A stretch of 64,000 nt of DNA from Comamonas fluminis (GCF_019186805.1 NZ_CP066783.1:1439501-1503500); one strand, 5' to 3'; positions 51,910 to 63,343 are shown, counted from the first letter of the stretch. The notes: generated by a model not told the origin, from the letters alone. Numbers and translations are program-made.

Positions 51910-53238
51910 TCAGGCACTCTTCATCTGCTGCAGGCGTTGCTTGTAGGGGTTGATAGCCAGCACAAAAAACAGCACCGTGAACAGGAACATGCAAGTCACA
52001 CCGGACAGCGCCCAGCGCAAGCCGTCTGTGCCATGAGTCTTGGCGAAATAGTCTGAAAGAATGCCAGTGACCAGCGGTCCAGCGCCCACGCCCAGCAAGG
52101 TGATGAACAGGTTGAGCAGGGCCGCTGCCACGCTGCGTTCATTGGCGTTGACCATCTGGCTGACGGCACTGTATGAGAGTGTGGCAAACCAGGCGCCAAA
52201 GAAGCCAAAAATCATGGCGAAGAGCATGGCGAAGGGAACCTTGATGCTGCCCAGCATCCAGAAGTCTGACACAGGCCAGAAGAACACTGCCAGACCGGCA
52301 GGCACGGCGCACAGCGTGCCGATGGCGCCCAGGCGCAGTTGCCAGCGAGCATCACGCTGCGTGAGCTTGTCAGAAAGCCAGCCGCAGAACATGGCACCCA
52401 GAACCGCACCTGAGCCACTGGCCACGCCAAACACCAGACCTGCGTGGGAGATGCTCATGCCATGAATGCGAATGAAGAAGCTGGGTGCCCAGACGCCGTA
52501 GCCATAACCGGCCACCCCGGCCATGCCGCAGGCCAGGCAGATGTAGCGCAGTGGCTTCATGCCCATCAGGCGACCGACCTGCTTGAGCATGGGCTCGCGT
52601 GCTTCCTTGGCCGCTGCCGCAGGGCGCGGTGCTTCATAGGCTCCGCGCACAGGCTCTTTGACAAAGAGGTAAACCAGCACCGCCAGAATCACGCCCGGAA
52701 TGCCAAAGGCCAGAAACACCGAGCGCCAACCGTAGTACTGCGCCACCATGCCCCCGATGACCAGACCCAGCAAGGTGCCCAGGTTGGGGCCCATCATGAA
52801 CAGGCTGATGGCAAAAGAGCGCATCTTGGGAGGGTAGGAGTCCGACACGATGGAGATGGACGGTGCCATGCCACCGGCTTCGCCCACGGCCACGCTCATG
52901 CGGGCGGCAAGCATGTGCCAGTACTGCGTGGCAAAGCCACAGGCGGCCGTCGCCAGGCTCCAGATGCCGCAGCACAGCGCCACGATATTGCGGCGGTTCT
53001 TTGTATCGGCAAGACGCCCCACGGGAATGCCCAGCAGCGCATAGATCAGGCCAAACGCAAGGCCGGTGAGCAGACCCATCTGTGTATCGCTGGCGCCGAA
53101 TTCCTGCTTGATGGGCTCCAGCAGAATCGACAGCACCTGTCGGTCAATAAAGGAAAAAATATAGACGAGCGCTAACAGGGCCAGACTCAGGTGTGTGCGC
53201 CAGTTAACGGTGGGGGGCGGTGTTTGAGGGGTGTGCAT
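51910..53238 (-). CDS. MFS transporter (Spinster-like), candidate 3
   Basis: 442 residues from ATG 53238 (53247 and 53259 possible; no strong ribosome-binding site). Twelve hydrophobic segments; FIDRQVLSILLEPIKQEFG, GRLADTKNRRN, RMSVAVGEAGG place it with the two other carriers in this window. Divergent from the aldehyde dehydrogenase gene with a near-perfect dyad only 35 bp upstream. Likely a steroid or bile-acid carrier. Confidence 0.83.
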   Translation of the reverse strand: MHTPQTPPPTVNWRTHLSLALLALVYIFSFIDRQVLSILLEPIKQEFGASDTQMGLLTGLAFGLIYALLGIPVGRLADTKNRRNIVALCCGIWSLATAACGFATQYWHMLAARMSVAVGEAGGMAPSISIVSDSYPPKMRSFAISLFMMGPNLGTLLGLVIGGMVAQYYGWRSVFLAFGIPGVILAVLVYLFVKEPVRGAYEAPRPAAAAKEAREPMLKQVGRLMGMKPLRYICLACGMAGVAGYGYGVWAPSFFIRIHGMSISHAGLVFGVASGSGAVLGAMFCGWLSDKLTQRDARWQLRLGAIGTLCAVPAGLAVFFWPVSDFWMLGSIKVPFAMLFAMIFGFFGAWFATLSYSAVSQMVNANERSVAAALLNLFITLLGVGAGPLVTGILSDYFAKTHGTDGLRWALSGVTCMFLFTVLFFVLAINPYKQRLQQMKSA

Positions 53239-53272
53239 GCGCTGCATCGTGCGAGGCACTCAGGGTTATGCC

Positions 53273-53290
53273 ATCGTCTTTTTGGACGAA
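53273..53290. promoter_or_regulatory. Dyad operator candidate (site 8)
   Basis: ATCGTC-TTTTTG-GACGAA, in the MFS/aldehyde dehydrogenase divergent spacer, 65 bp before the latter. Confidence 0.6.
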
Positions 53291-53354
53291 GACCGGGTAA
53301 TCCTGAGGGCTGAGCATGTAAGCTCCGCATCCATAAAAGACAAGGAGACAGAAC

Positions 53355-54779
53355 GTGACCACATCCCAACCATCCATCGGCATTCACCAACTGCTGGAAA
53401 TGCAAAAGCAGGCCTTTATTCAGGAAGGCCCCGTCAGCGCCGAAGTGCGCGTGCAGCGTATTCAGCAAGTGATTGATCTGCTGGTGGAAAACAAGGATGC
53501 CCTGTGCCAGGCCATGGGTGAAGACTTTGGTGGCCGCCCCGCTGTGTTCTCGCTGGCCAATGACATCATCGGCTCGCTGTCCTCGCTCAAGCACGCACGC
53601 GACCATGTCAATGAATGGCTGGGTGATTCCGTGCGCCCCACTGTCAAGCCCTTTGACATGTTTGGTGCTTCGGCCTGGGTGAAGTACCAGCCCAAGGGCG
53701 TGATCGGCATCATCGGAACCTGGAATGCACCGCTGTTCACACTGCTGTCGCCGCTGGCCTGCGCGTTTGCCGCGGGTAATCGCGCCGTGCTCAAGCCTTC
53801 CGAAATTGCGCCTCGCACCGCACAGGTGCTGGCGGATGCCGTGGCCAAACGCTTCGATCCACAGGTGCTGGCGGTAGTGCAAGGTGGCCCGGAAGTGGCC
53901 GCTGCGTTCTCCGAGCAGCCCTGGAACCATCTGGTCTTTACGGGCTCCACCAGCGTGGGCAAGCTCATCATGGCGGCCGCTTCCAAGAATCTGGTGCCTG
54001 TGACGCTGGAGCTGGGCGGCAAGTCCCCCGTGCTGGTGGGCGATTCTGCAGACATCGCCAATGTGGCCGAGCGCATTGCCGTGGGCAAGTCGCTGAACTC
54101 TGGTCAGCTCTGCGTCTCGCCCGATGTGATCTGGGTGCACGAGTCGCGCCTGCAGGCGCTGGTGGATGGTATTGCGGCGCAGTATCAGGGTCTGTACCCC
54201 TCGGTGACCGGCAATGCCGATATGACACCTGTGGTGAACGAGCGCCACCACGCCCGCGTCAGCGCCTATGTGCAGGACGCAAAACAGCGCGGCGTGAAGG
54301 TCGTGGAAGTGGGCGCTGCCGATGCGGGTGTGGACCGCCGCCTGCCGCTGGCGCTGGTCATCAACCCACCGGCAGAGGCTGAAATTTCCCAGCACGAAAT
54401 CTTTGGCCCGGCTGTGGTGCTGCGCAGCTTCCAGAACATTCGCGAAGCCGTGGCTGCCATCAATGCGGGTGAACGCCCGCTGGCGCTGTACTACTTTGGC
54501 AGCGATGAGGCGGAGCAGAATTGGGTGCTGGACAACACCTTGTCTGGCGGTGTCTCCATCAACGATGTGGTCATGCACCCCGCGCTGGAAGATGCGCCGT
54601 TTGGCGGCGTAGGCGCATCGGGCATGGGCCACTACCACGGCCGTGAAGGCTTCCTGGAATTCAGCCACGCCCGTTCGGTCTACAAGGCGGGCAACCACGA
54701 TCCACGCCGTGAGTGGGGCATGCTGCCGCCTTACAACCCGCAATTCGCCGCGATGCTGGATGCAGCTGTAACTCCATAA
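53355..54779 (+). CDS. Aldehyde dehydrogenase, candidate steroid side-chain aldehyde oxidiser
   Basis: 474 residues, class-3/coniferyl-aldehyde-dehydrogenase type. Glu in LELGGKSP, catalytic Cys in NSGQLCVSPD, FTGSTSVGK nucleotide loop, and GVGASGMGHYHG near the end. AAGGAGACAGAAC leader. Known: bile-acid degraders such as Pseudomonas Chol1 use an aldehyde dehydrogenase (Sad) after aldolytic side-chain cleavage; this enzyme could do that or finish oxidation begun by the GMC oxidoreductase. Assignment to either is inference. Confidence 0.83.
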   Translation: MTTSQPSIGIHQLLEMQKQAFIQEGPVSAEVRVQRIQQVIDLLVENKDALCQAMGEDFGGRPAVFSLANDIIGSLSSLKHARDHVNEWLGDSVRPTVKPFDMFGASAWVKYQPKGVIGIIGTWNAPLFTLLSPLACAFAAGNRAVLKPSEIAPRTAQVLADAVAKRFDPQVLAVVQGGPEVAAAFSEQPWNHLVFTGSTSVGKLIMAAASKNLVPVTLELGGKSPVLVGDSADIANVAERIAVGKSLNSGQLCVSPDVIWVHESRLQALVDGIAAQYQGLYPSVTGNADMTPVVNERHHARVSAYVQDAKQRGVKVVEVGAADAGVDRRLPLALVINPPAEAEISQHEIFGPAVVLRSFQNIREAVAAINAGERPLALYYFGSDEAEQNWVLDNTLSGGVSINDVVMHPALEDAPFGGVGASGMGHYHGREGFLEFSHARSVYKAGNHDPRREWGMLPPYNPQFAAMLDAAVTP

Positions 54780-54783
54780 GTTA

Positions 54784-54861
54784 CCCCCTGAGCCGCTTTG
54801 CGGCTTCCCCCTGAGGGGGACGACAGCTTCGCTGCGCGGCGGCGCTTGCTTGCTGTCCCTC
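54784..54861. repeat. Comamonadaceae intergenic repeat CCCCCTGAGCCGC, copy 1
   Basis: CCCCCTGAGCCGC-ttt-GCGGCTTCCCCCTGAGGGGGACGAC followed by a GCTTCGCTGCGCGGCGGC tail; starts 5 bp after the aldehyde dehydrogenase stop. A second copy follows hsdA. Nested hairpins make it a probable transcription end or mRNA stabiliser. Confidence 0.7.
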
Positions 54862-54915
54862 GGTTGAACTGTGCTTGATCGCAGTCTTGCGTACTGACGT
54901 AAGCGCTTGGGCATG

Positions 54916-54937
54916 ACCATGGGGCTTGTCCCATGGT
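54916..54937. promoter_or_regulatory. Perfect 8-bp palindrome overlapping operator site 9
   Basis: ACCATGGG-gcttgt-CCCATGGT, 73-94 bp before the 7-alpha-HSDH gene; its right arm covers the left half of the dyad at 54933. Confidence 0.4.
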
Positions 54938-54950
54938 CCGTTTGGCGGAT
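54933..54950. promoter_or_regulatory. Dyad operator candidate (site 9, 7-alpha-HSDH)
   Basis: ATGGTC-CGTTTG-GCGGAT, 60 bp before the start codon; five and four of six half-site matches. Confidence 0.4.
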
Positions 54951-55009
54951 GTTTTAAAAGCAGCTCTTGCAGAGTATGGCTGGGTTAGAACGCTAATTGA
55001 GGAAGAGAC

Positions 55010-55780
55010 ATGAACGAAATTTTTCGCCAGTTTTCGCTGGAAGGGCAAGTGGCTGCCGTGACCGGCGCTGGCAAAGGCATTGGCCGCGCATGTGCAGTGA
55101 CGCTGGCCAAGGCCGGTGCCGATGTAGCACTGTTTGCGCGTACCGAAGCTGATTTGAAAGCTGTGCAGGCCGAGATCGAAGCCCTGGGCCGCCGCGCCAT
55201 CATCGTGCCCGGTGATGTGAACAAGGATGAAGATCTGCAGACCCTGATCGACCGCACCGTGGCCGAGCTGGGCAAGATCACCGTGCTGGTCAACAACGTG
55301 GGCGGTGGCGGTCCTAACGACCCGCGCAAGGTCAGCGGCAAGGCCATTGGCGATATGCTGGCCTTCAACGTGGTGCCCGCATATGCGCTGATTCAGAAGG
55401 CTGCAGCAGCGATGGAAGCGGCTGGTGGTGGTTCTGTGGTCAATATCTCGTCCACGGCTGCGCGCTATTCACAAAAGTACTTCAGCGCCTATGGTGCGGC
55501 CAAGGCGGCCCTGAACCAGATGACACGCTGCCTGGCGCAGGACTTTGGCCCCAAGGTGCGTATCAACGCCATCGAGCCCGGCACCATCATGACCGATGCA
55601 CTGGCCCCCTTCCTCACCCCCGAGCGCAAGAGCCGCATGGAAGCCACCACGCCCATGGCGCGCCTGGGCCAGCCTGAAGATATTGCGCAGGCCGCTCTGT
55701 TCCTGGCCAGCCCCGCAGCCAGCTGGGTCACCGGCAAGGTGCTGGGTGTGGACGGCGGCGTGGAAGCCCCCAACTTCTGA
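55010..55780 (+). CDS. hdhA: 7-alpha-hydroxysteroid dehydrogenase (HdhA-like)
   Basis: 256 residues; GAGGAAGAGAC leader. SDR with TGAGKGIG, LVNNVGGGGP, catalytic Ser in NISSTAA, Tyr-x3-Lys in AYGAAK, and a C-terminal TPMARLGQPEDIAQAALFL-type segment that matches E. coli 7-alpha-HSDH closely as remembered (GGGGP, TDALxxxxTPE, SPAASWVTG). Oxidises the 7-alpha-hydroxyl of cholate and chenodeoxycholate with NAD. Known: C. testosteroni has such an enzyme. Own transcription unit, terminator at 55824. Confidence 0.83.
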   Translation: MNEIFRQFSLEGQVAAVTGAGKGIGRACAVTLAKAGADVALFARTEADLKAVQAEIEALGRRAIIVPGDVNKDEDLQTLIDRTVAELGKITVLVNNVGGGGPNDPRKVSGKAIGDMLAFNVVPAYALIQKAAAAMEAAGGGSVVNISSTAARYSQKYFSAYGAAKAALNQMTRCLAQDFGPKVRINAIEPGTIMTDALAPFLTPERKSRMEATTPMARLGQPEDIAQAALFLASPAASWVTGKVLGVDGGVEAPNF

Positions 55781-55823
55781 GTTTGATCGACGAGATCAAA
55801 CGGGACTGACCATCACCAGAAAG

Positions 55824-55848
55824 AAAGGGAGCCTTGGCTCCCTTTTTT
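55824..55848 (+). terminator. Terminator after 7-alpha-HSDH gene
   Basis: AAGGGAGCC-tt-GGCTCCCTT with six T residues. Confidence 0.88.
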
Positions 55849-55935
55849 CTATTGCGATGATTGATCTTGGTGGATGCTGGCAAGTAGGTGTGGTAGTTGC
55901 TGACCCAAAGCGAAAATTCACTTGAATTTATTGCA

Positions 55936-56361
55936 TCAAGCGATGCTGGCGGTCCAACTCCGAACCTGAGTCCGAGTTTTTATCTTCCAGCCGTCAGAAG
56001 TTCGCACTAGACTGTCCTCATACCAAAGGCCACTTACAAAGGTTGATTCCTTACCTTCGGGTGTTTTGGCGGTCATTGGAACAATCGCTGCAGACCGTGC
56101 TGTAGCGTTGTCTCCTGCCAAGTCAATTTTGATAGTTGAGACTGTGTGTTGAGTAGAGGCAAGATTACTCAGGATTGGTGTGAAAAATTCCTGCAGTTCA
56201 CCGGGAGAGCCTTTCGGTCCTCCAAAGGCCGTGAAATCCAAAATCGCATCAGCCAAAAAAATGGCCTGAAAGGCTTCCCAGTTCTGTTGGTCTAAAGCGT
56301 GGCAGTACCGCGCCAAAAGTTCATTGATTTCAAACTTGTCCGAGATGTCCTGCAGCGTCAT
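55936..56361 (-). CDS. SnoaL/NTF2-like protein, second hydroxysteroid dehydratase candidate
   Basis: 141 residues, single SnoaL_4-type domain. Tyr19, Asp24 and His72 reproduce the Tyr-x4-Asp ... His arrangement of BaiE and of the protein at 8675, but the sequence is otherwise diverged and lacks that protein's C-terminal tail. Base composition is visibly AT-richer than neighbours (roughly half GC by eye against about 60 percent), hinting at recent acquisition. GGAGACAAGA leader. Next to 7-alpha-HSDH and two Fe-S flavin reductases. May dehydrate a hydroxyl or bind a steroid. Confidence 0.65.
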   Translation of the reverse strand: MTLQDISDKFEINELLARYCHALDQQNWEAFQAIFLADAILDFTAFGGPKGSPGELQEFFTPILSNLASTQHTVSTIKIDLAGDNATARSAAIVPMTAKTPEGKESTFVSGLWYEDSLVRTSDGWKIKTRTQVRSWTASIA

Positions 56362-56443
56362 TCTTGTCTCCGATTAGGAAGTTATGCGTACTGAGTCCTT
56401 GATTTGGGCCCAAGCACAGCGTAGGTCGGTCAATCCGTTTCGC

Positions 56444-56461
56444 ATCGTCTGTATTGATGAG
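56444..56461. promoter_or_regulatory. Dyad operator candidate (site 10)
   Basis: ATCGTC-TGTATT-GATGAG, perfect left half and four of six in the right half, 83 bp upstream of the minus-strand SnoaL gene. Confidence 0.45.
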
Positions 56462-56606
56462 CACTTGCGCTGCTGATGCTTTCGGAGGTCACTAGGCCGG
56501 GACACCTGAATTTCTTTCTCACAGCGACTACTCCTGGCAGGTATCAGTCGTAGCCACATCAGCTCCAGTCGCTATTCTTGCGTCTCTTTTAATCTCAAAA
56601 ATCAAT

Positions 56607-56644
56607 AAAAAACCGCCTGCAGCACAAGCGCTGCAAGCGGTTTT
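56607..56644 (-). terminator. Terminator after BaiCD-like reductase gene
   Basis: AAAACCGCctGCAGC ... GCTGCaaGCGGTTTT, interrupted stem with A-tract on plus strand, that is T-tract for the minus-strand transcript. Confidence 0.65.
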
Positions 56645-56662
56645 AGCTATTAAAAGCGTAGT

Positions 56663-58789
56663 TTAGAGGCTGCGGCCAGCGGCGTGACCCGAGTGCATGG
56701 CGCCTTCGATATAGCCCAGGTCGCTGCAGTCGCCGATGCGGCGCAGGGGAATCTGCGTGATGGCTTGCAACTGGTCTGCCACGGTGGAGTCCGCCTCGGC
56801 GCCAATGGCCAGCACGACGGAGTCTGCGGCGCAGCGCTGCTCGGCACCCGACTTGTCGGTCCAGACGACTTCCTTGCGCTCGATTCGGGTGACGTTGGAC
56901 TGCATCAGCAGCTTGCCGTGGGCCTTGACGGCGTCATAGACGCGCCAGCGGCGCACGATGGCCAGTTCGGTGCCGGGGTGGGTACCGGGGTCCAGCACCG
57001 TGACTTCGCGGCCACGGTCCAGCAGGAACTCGGCCAGCTCCAGACCCACCAGACCAGCGCCGATGATGACGACCTTCTTGCCCAGTGGCATCCACAGCTT
57101 GGACAGGTTCTGAATCGCTGCCGTGCTGTCGGTGACCTTGAGCATGCCGCCGGCCTTGAACAGGGCGCGCTCGGTCAGACTCAGCTTGGCCTTGGCAATT
57201 TCGTCGGCGCGGTCACCTGTCATCAGGCGGCGCAGTTCATCACCGCTCCACACATGGCTTTGGTCCGCGCCTTCAATGGCGGGTGCGGCGCGCTTGGCGC
57301 CGGTGCCCACCAGAATTTCGTCGGGCTGCAGCTCGTTGATCAGCTTGGCATCCACGGTGGTGTTGAAGCGCACCTGGATGTTGGGGTGATCCATTTGCTT
57401 GACCAGATAGTCCAGCAGGCGGCCGTTTTCCGGGTAGGCGAGGGCGGCAAAGAAAAGGGTGCCGCCCAGGCGGTCACTGCGCTCGGCCAGCGTGACGCGG
57501 TGGCCGCGCAGGGCAGCCACACGGGCGGCTTCCATGCCGGAAGGGCCACCACCGACGATCAGCACATGCTTGGGCTTTTCGGCAAAGGTGATGGCGCGCT
57601 CGGCCTCGTGGCCGGTCTGGGCGTTGACCGCGCACTTGATGCCCTTGTTGATAAAGATCTCGCTGACGCAGGCGTAGCAATAGATGCAGGGGCGCACGGA
57701 TGGTGCGGCATTGGCCTGCAGCTTGTTGGCCATTTCGGGCTCGGCCAGCAGCTTGCGGCCCATGGCCACAAAGTCGATCTCGTTGTTGCTGATGGCGTTG
57801 GCAGCATCGTCCAGCTCCCAGCGGCCCGCCGAGATGATGGGGATGTTCACGGCCTTCTTGAACTGCTTGGCAAAGTCGCGGTAAGCGTTTTGCTTTTGCG
57901 GAATAGGCGCATCGGTAAAGGCGGAGCCGGTGGGCAGGCGCGCATAGGCCGAGACGCTGATGGCGTCCACACCCAGCTCTTCGCAGAGCTTGGCCGTCTT
58001 GAGCGCTTCATCCATGGTAATGCCGCCGGGGGTGTGCATTTCCTCGGAGTCCACACGCACCCAGATGGGGAATTCGGGGCCCACGCGCTTGCGCACTTCG
58101 GTCAGCACTTCGCGCAGCAGACGGCTGCGGTTTTCATAGCTGCCGCCGTATTCGTCGGTACGGCTGTTGAAGAAGGGCGAGAGGAAGTTCGCAATCATGT
58201 AGTTGTGTGCGCAATGCACTTCTACCGCATCAAAGTTGGCCTGCTTGGCGCGCAGGGCAGCGGCAGCAAACCATTCCACCATCTGGGCGATATCGGCCTT
58301 GTCCATCACGCGGTAGCGGTCAGGGTAGGGGCCGATGCCAACGAAGGTGGAGAACTCCTTGGGCGTGACGGTGCGCATGGCTTCTGCCACGGGGCCGTCA
58401 GGAGGGATGGAGGAGACCCACATCTCGCGGCCATGGGTGCGGTCATTGGCTGCAACCTTGCCGCTGTGGTTGATCTGGATCGCAACCTTGCCACCATGGG
58501 CGTGCACGCGGCGCGTGACTTCGGCCAGACCGGGGATGAAGTCGTCGTTGGAGATGCCCAGCTGGTGCGGCTCGGAGGTGCCTGTGGGCCAGGAGATGGC
58601 AGCCGTGCCCATGATGATGAGGCCGGTGCCGCCCTTGGCGCGCTCCGCATAGTAGGTCTGGGCGCGTTCGCCGCAGATACCGTCCGTGCCGCCGTAGTTC
58701 TCGCCCATGGGGGCCATGACGATACGGTTCTTCAGCTCCATGGTGCCAATTCGGCCCGTTTGCAGCAGGGATGCGTGGGGATTGCTCAT
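56663..58789 (-). CDS. Fe-S/FMN/FAD enoate reductase of the BaiCD/BaiH-FadH family
   Basis: 708 residues, full trimodular architecture. OYE barrel (1-370, RTDEYGGSYENRSRL), 4Fe-4S cysteines in CIYCYACVSEIF...KCAVN (about 365-388) and two Rossmann parts (VLIVGGGPSGMEAA; VVIIGAGLVGLELAEFLLDRG). GGAGACAAAACC leader. Known: this family contains BaiCD/BaiH, NADH-dependent reductases of 3-oxo-delta4 bile acids, and 2,4-dienoyl-CoA reductase. In an aerobe it could reduce a steroid C=C formed by dehydration. Starts 22 bp after the end of the FadH-like gene, same operon. Confidence 0.83.
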   Translation of the reverse strand: MSNPHASLLQTGRIGTMELKNRIVMAPMGENYGGTDGICGERAQTYYAERAKGGTGLIIMGTAAISWPTGTSEPHQLGISNDDFIPGLAEVTRRVHAHGGKVAIQINHSGKVAANDRTHGREMWVSSIPPDGPVAEAMRTVTPKEFSTFVGIGPYPDRYRVMDKADIAQMVEWFAAAALRAKQANFDAVEVHCAHNYMIANFLSPFFNSRTDEYGGSYENRSRLLREVLTEVRKRVGPEFPIWVRVDSEEMHTPGGITMDEALKTAKLCEELGVDAISVSAYARLPTGSAFTDAPIPQKQNAYRDFAKQFKKAVNIPIISAGRWELDDAANAISNNEIDFVAMGRKLLAEPEMANKLQANAAPSVRPCIYCYACVSEIFINKGIKCAVNAQTGHEAERAITFAEKPKHVLIVGGGPSGMEAARVAALRGHRVTLAERSDRLGGTLFFAALAYPENGRLLDYLVKQMDHPNIQVRFNTTVDAKLINELQPDEILVGTGAKRAAPAIEGADQSHVWSGDELRRLMTGDRADEIAKAKLSLTERALFKAGGMLKVTDSTAAIQNLSKLWMPLGKKVVIIGAGLVGLELAEFLLDRGREVTVLDPGTHPGTELAIVRRWRVYDAVKAHGKLLMQSNVTRIERKEVVWTDKSGAEQRCAADSVVLAIGAEADSTVADQLQAITQIPLRRIGDCSDLGYIEGAMHSGHAAGRSL

Positions 58790-58810
58790 TTTGGGTTTTG
58801 TCTCCTCTGT

Positions 58811-60889
<2,079 letters not shown>

Positions 60890-60902
60890 TTAGGGGAATC
60901 AC

Positions 60903-60920
60903 ATCGTCCGTTTGCATGTA
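60903..60920. promoter_or_regulatory. Dyad operator candidate (site 11, left half only)
   Basis: ATCGTC-CGTTTG-CATGTA in the fadH/hsdA divergent spacer, 77 bp and 65 bp from the starts. The left half and CGTTTG core match the other sites; the right half does not. Confidence 0.45.
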
Positions 60921-60984
60921 GTCTGCGCTTTCGCGATGGGCTTTGATGTGCGCCATCACAACCACGCAAAAAAGGAAGAGAGAC

Positions 60985-61758
60985 ATGTCTACTATCGTGA
61001 TGAGCGGCTGCGCAACAGGTATCGGCGCTGCCACCCGCAAGCAACTGGAGGCCGCTGGCCACAAAATCGTCGGCATTGACATCCGCGACGCAGAAGTGAT
61101 TGCTGACCTTTCCACGGCGGATGGTCGTAAGAAGGCCATTGCAGATACGCTGGAAAAGTGCGCAGGCTCCATCGACGGCGTAGTGCTGTGCGCAGGTCTG
61201 GGCGTGCAGGTCAAGCCTTCGAGCAAGGTGACTTCGGTCAATTACTTCGGCGCGGTAGAGCTGCTGGACGCCTTTTTGCCCGTGCTTGAAAAGGGGCATC
61301 AGCCTGCTGCAGTGGTGATTTCTTCGGTGGCATCTGCCCACCTGGCCTGGGAAAAGAACCCTCTGGCTGCTGCTTTTGAGGCAGGGGACGAAGCCAAGGC
61401 TGGCGCGATTGTGGATGGTGCAGGCGAGCAGGGCGGCAACCTGGCTTACGCTGGCAGCAAGAATGCACTCACTGTCGCCGTGCGCAAGCGCGTGAACGCC
61501 TGGGGCAAGGCAGGCGTGCGCCTGAACACCATCGCCCCCGGTGCGACAGATACCCCGCTGCTGCAGGCTGGTTTGAAGGATCCTCAGTACAGCGAATCCA
61601 TTGCCAAGTTCCTTCCCCCGCTGGGCCGCCGTGCCGAGCCTTCGGAGATGGCTTCCGTCATCGCTTTCCTCATGAGCCCCGCAGCCAGCTATGTGCATGG
61701 CGCGCAGATCGTGATTGATGGCGGTATTGATGCGTTGATGCGTCCAACTAGCTTCTGA
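60985..61758 (+). CDS. hsdA: 3-alpha-hydroxysteroid dehydrogenase/carbonyl reductase
   Basis: 257 residues, the exact length of C. testosteroni HsdA, and almost the same sequence as remembered (SGCATGIGAATRK, HQPAAVVISSVASAHLA, EQGGNLAYAGSKNALTVAVRKR, SYVHGAQIVIDGGID). Ser114, Tyr155 and Lys159 form the catalytic triad. Known: oxidises/reduces the 3-alpha-hydroxyl of androsterone and bile acids at the entry of steroid catabolism and reduces some xenobiotic carbonyls. Followed by ksi, as expected for this genus. Confidence 0.95.
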   Translation: MSTIVMSGCATGIGAATRKQLEAAGHKIVGIDIRDAEVIADLSTADGRKKAIADTLEKCAGSIDGVVLCAGLGVQVKPSSKVTSVNYFGAVELLDAFLPVLEKGHQPAAVVISSVASAHLAWEKNPLAAAFEAGDEAKAGAIVDGAGEQGGNLAYAGSKNALTVAVRKRVNAWGKAGVRLNTIAPGATDTPLLQAGLKDPQYSESIAKFLPPLGRRAEPSEMASVIAFLMSPAASYVHGAQIVIDGGIDALMRPTSF

Positions 61759-61759
61759 T

Positions 61760-62290
<531 letters not shown>

Positions 62291-62474
62291 ATCCATGCCG
62301 TGCCGAAAGCAGGCGGTTAGTGCCCGCTTCTGAATACAAAGCCGCTTGCGCTAAATTTCAAGGGATTTCAGATGGTTTTCGATCTGAAGTCCATGAATAT
62401 CAAGCGCAAGAAGCTTTCATTTTGATAGCGATTCGAAGCACTTGTGGATGAGGAATTTGTCCTCATCCGCTGGC

Positions 62475-63287
62475 TTATTCGCCCTTGAACACTGCAGGCC
62501 GCTTTTCGATAAAGGCGTTCATGCCTTCCTTCTGATCGCGGGTGGCAAACAGAATCTGGTTGGCCTTGCGCTCCAGCATCAGGGCGGCGTCCAGCGATGC
62601 ATCCATGCCCGCAATCACCACTTCCTTGATCTGCTCCACGGCCAGCGGCGGCATGTGGGCGATCAGTTTTGCCATTTTCATCGCCTCAGGGATTACCTGA
62701 TCGTCCTCGCAGACTAGGCTGACCAGACCCATTGCATAAGCCTCTTCGGCGCTAACAGGTTTGCCGGTCAGCAAAATGCGCATGGCCTGGAACTTGCCCA
62801 CGGCGCGCACCAGGCGCTGGGTGCCCCCAATGCCGGGCATGATGCCGATGCGAATTTCAGGCTGGGCAAAGCTGGCTCCCTTGCCTGCAATGATGATGTC
62901 GCAGTGCATGGCCAGCTCTGCACCACCGCCAAATGCATAGCCGCAAACGGCGGCAATGATGGGCTTGGGGCACTTTTCAATGGGCGCCCACACGCGCTCG
63001 GTGTGGCGCTTCATGATCTCGATGGGGCCGCAGGAATCCATGCTCTTGATGTCGCCCCCAGCAGCGAAAACCTTCTCTCCGCCCGTCAGCACAATGCATC
63101 GCACGCTGTTGTCGCTGCCTAGTTGCTGGAACGTTTGCGACAGCGCTGCCTGCAGCGACAGGCTCAGGGCATTGGTGGCCTGAGGGCGGTTGAGCTGCAC
63201 GATGACCACACCGTTCTCTTCGCGTTGAACCAGTAGCTCCTGCTGCGAGGTGCTCGTGTTTTCAATAGCAGTAGGCGATGCTGACAT
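62475..63287 (-). CDS. Enoyl-CoA hydratase (crotonase) with complete active site
   Basis: 270 residues; start 63287, since the longer frame to 63977 overlaps the divergent SDR and crosses the dyad. Oxyanion loop AAGGDIKSM; both catalytic glutamates present (GGGAELAMHCD and AQPEIRIGIMPGIGGTQRL), unlike the crotonases at 13336 and 15349. Should hydrate trans-2-enoyl-CoAs. Possibly serves side-chain beta-oxidation with the fadE-type dehydrogenases of this region. Confidence 0.87.
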   Translation of the reverse strand: MSASPTAIENTSTSQQELLVQREENGVVIVQLNRPQATNALSLSLQAALSQTFQQLGSDNSVRCIVLTGGEKVFAAGGDIKSMDSCGPIEIMKRHTERVWAPIEKCPKPIIAAVCGYAFGGGAELAMHCDIIIAGKGASFAQPEIRIGIMPGIGGTQRLVRAVGKFQAMRILLTGKPVSAEEAYAMGLVSLVCEDDQVIPEAMKMAKLIAHMPPLAVEQIKEVVIAGMDASLDAALMLERKANQILFATRDQKEGMNAFIEKRPAVFKGE

Positions 63288-63343
63288 AAGGCTTTCCAAG
63301 GGTTTGAACGGGGTCGATGGTCGGCCTCGCAGGGTTGAGCTAC

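Larger units (their letters stand above)
56362..56662. other. AT-richer spacer between SnoaL and flavin reductase genes
   Basis: Holds the SnoaL promoter with a weak dyad at 56444-56461 and, at the other end, a terminator hairpin for the SnoaL-proximal end of the flavin reductase operon. A 61-codon minus-strand frame (56374-56559) has no coding look. No other gene seen. Confidence 0.5.
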
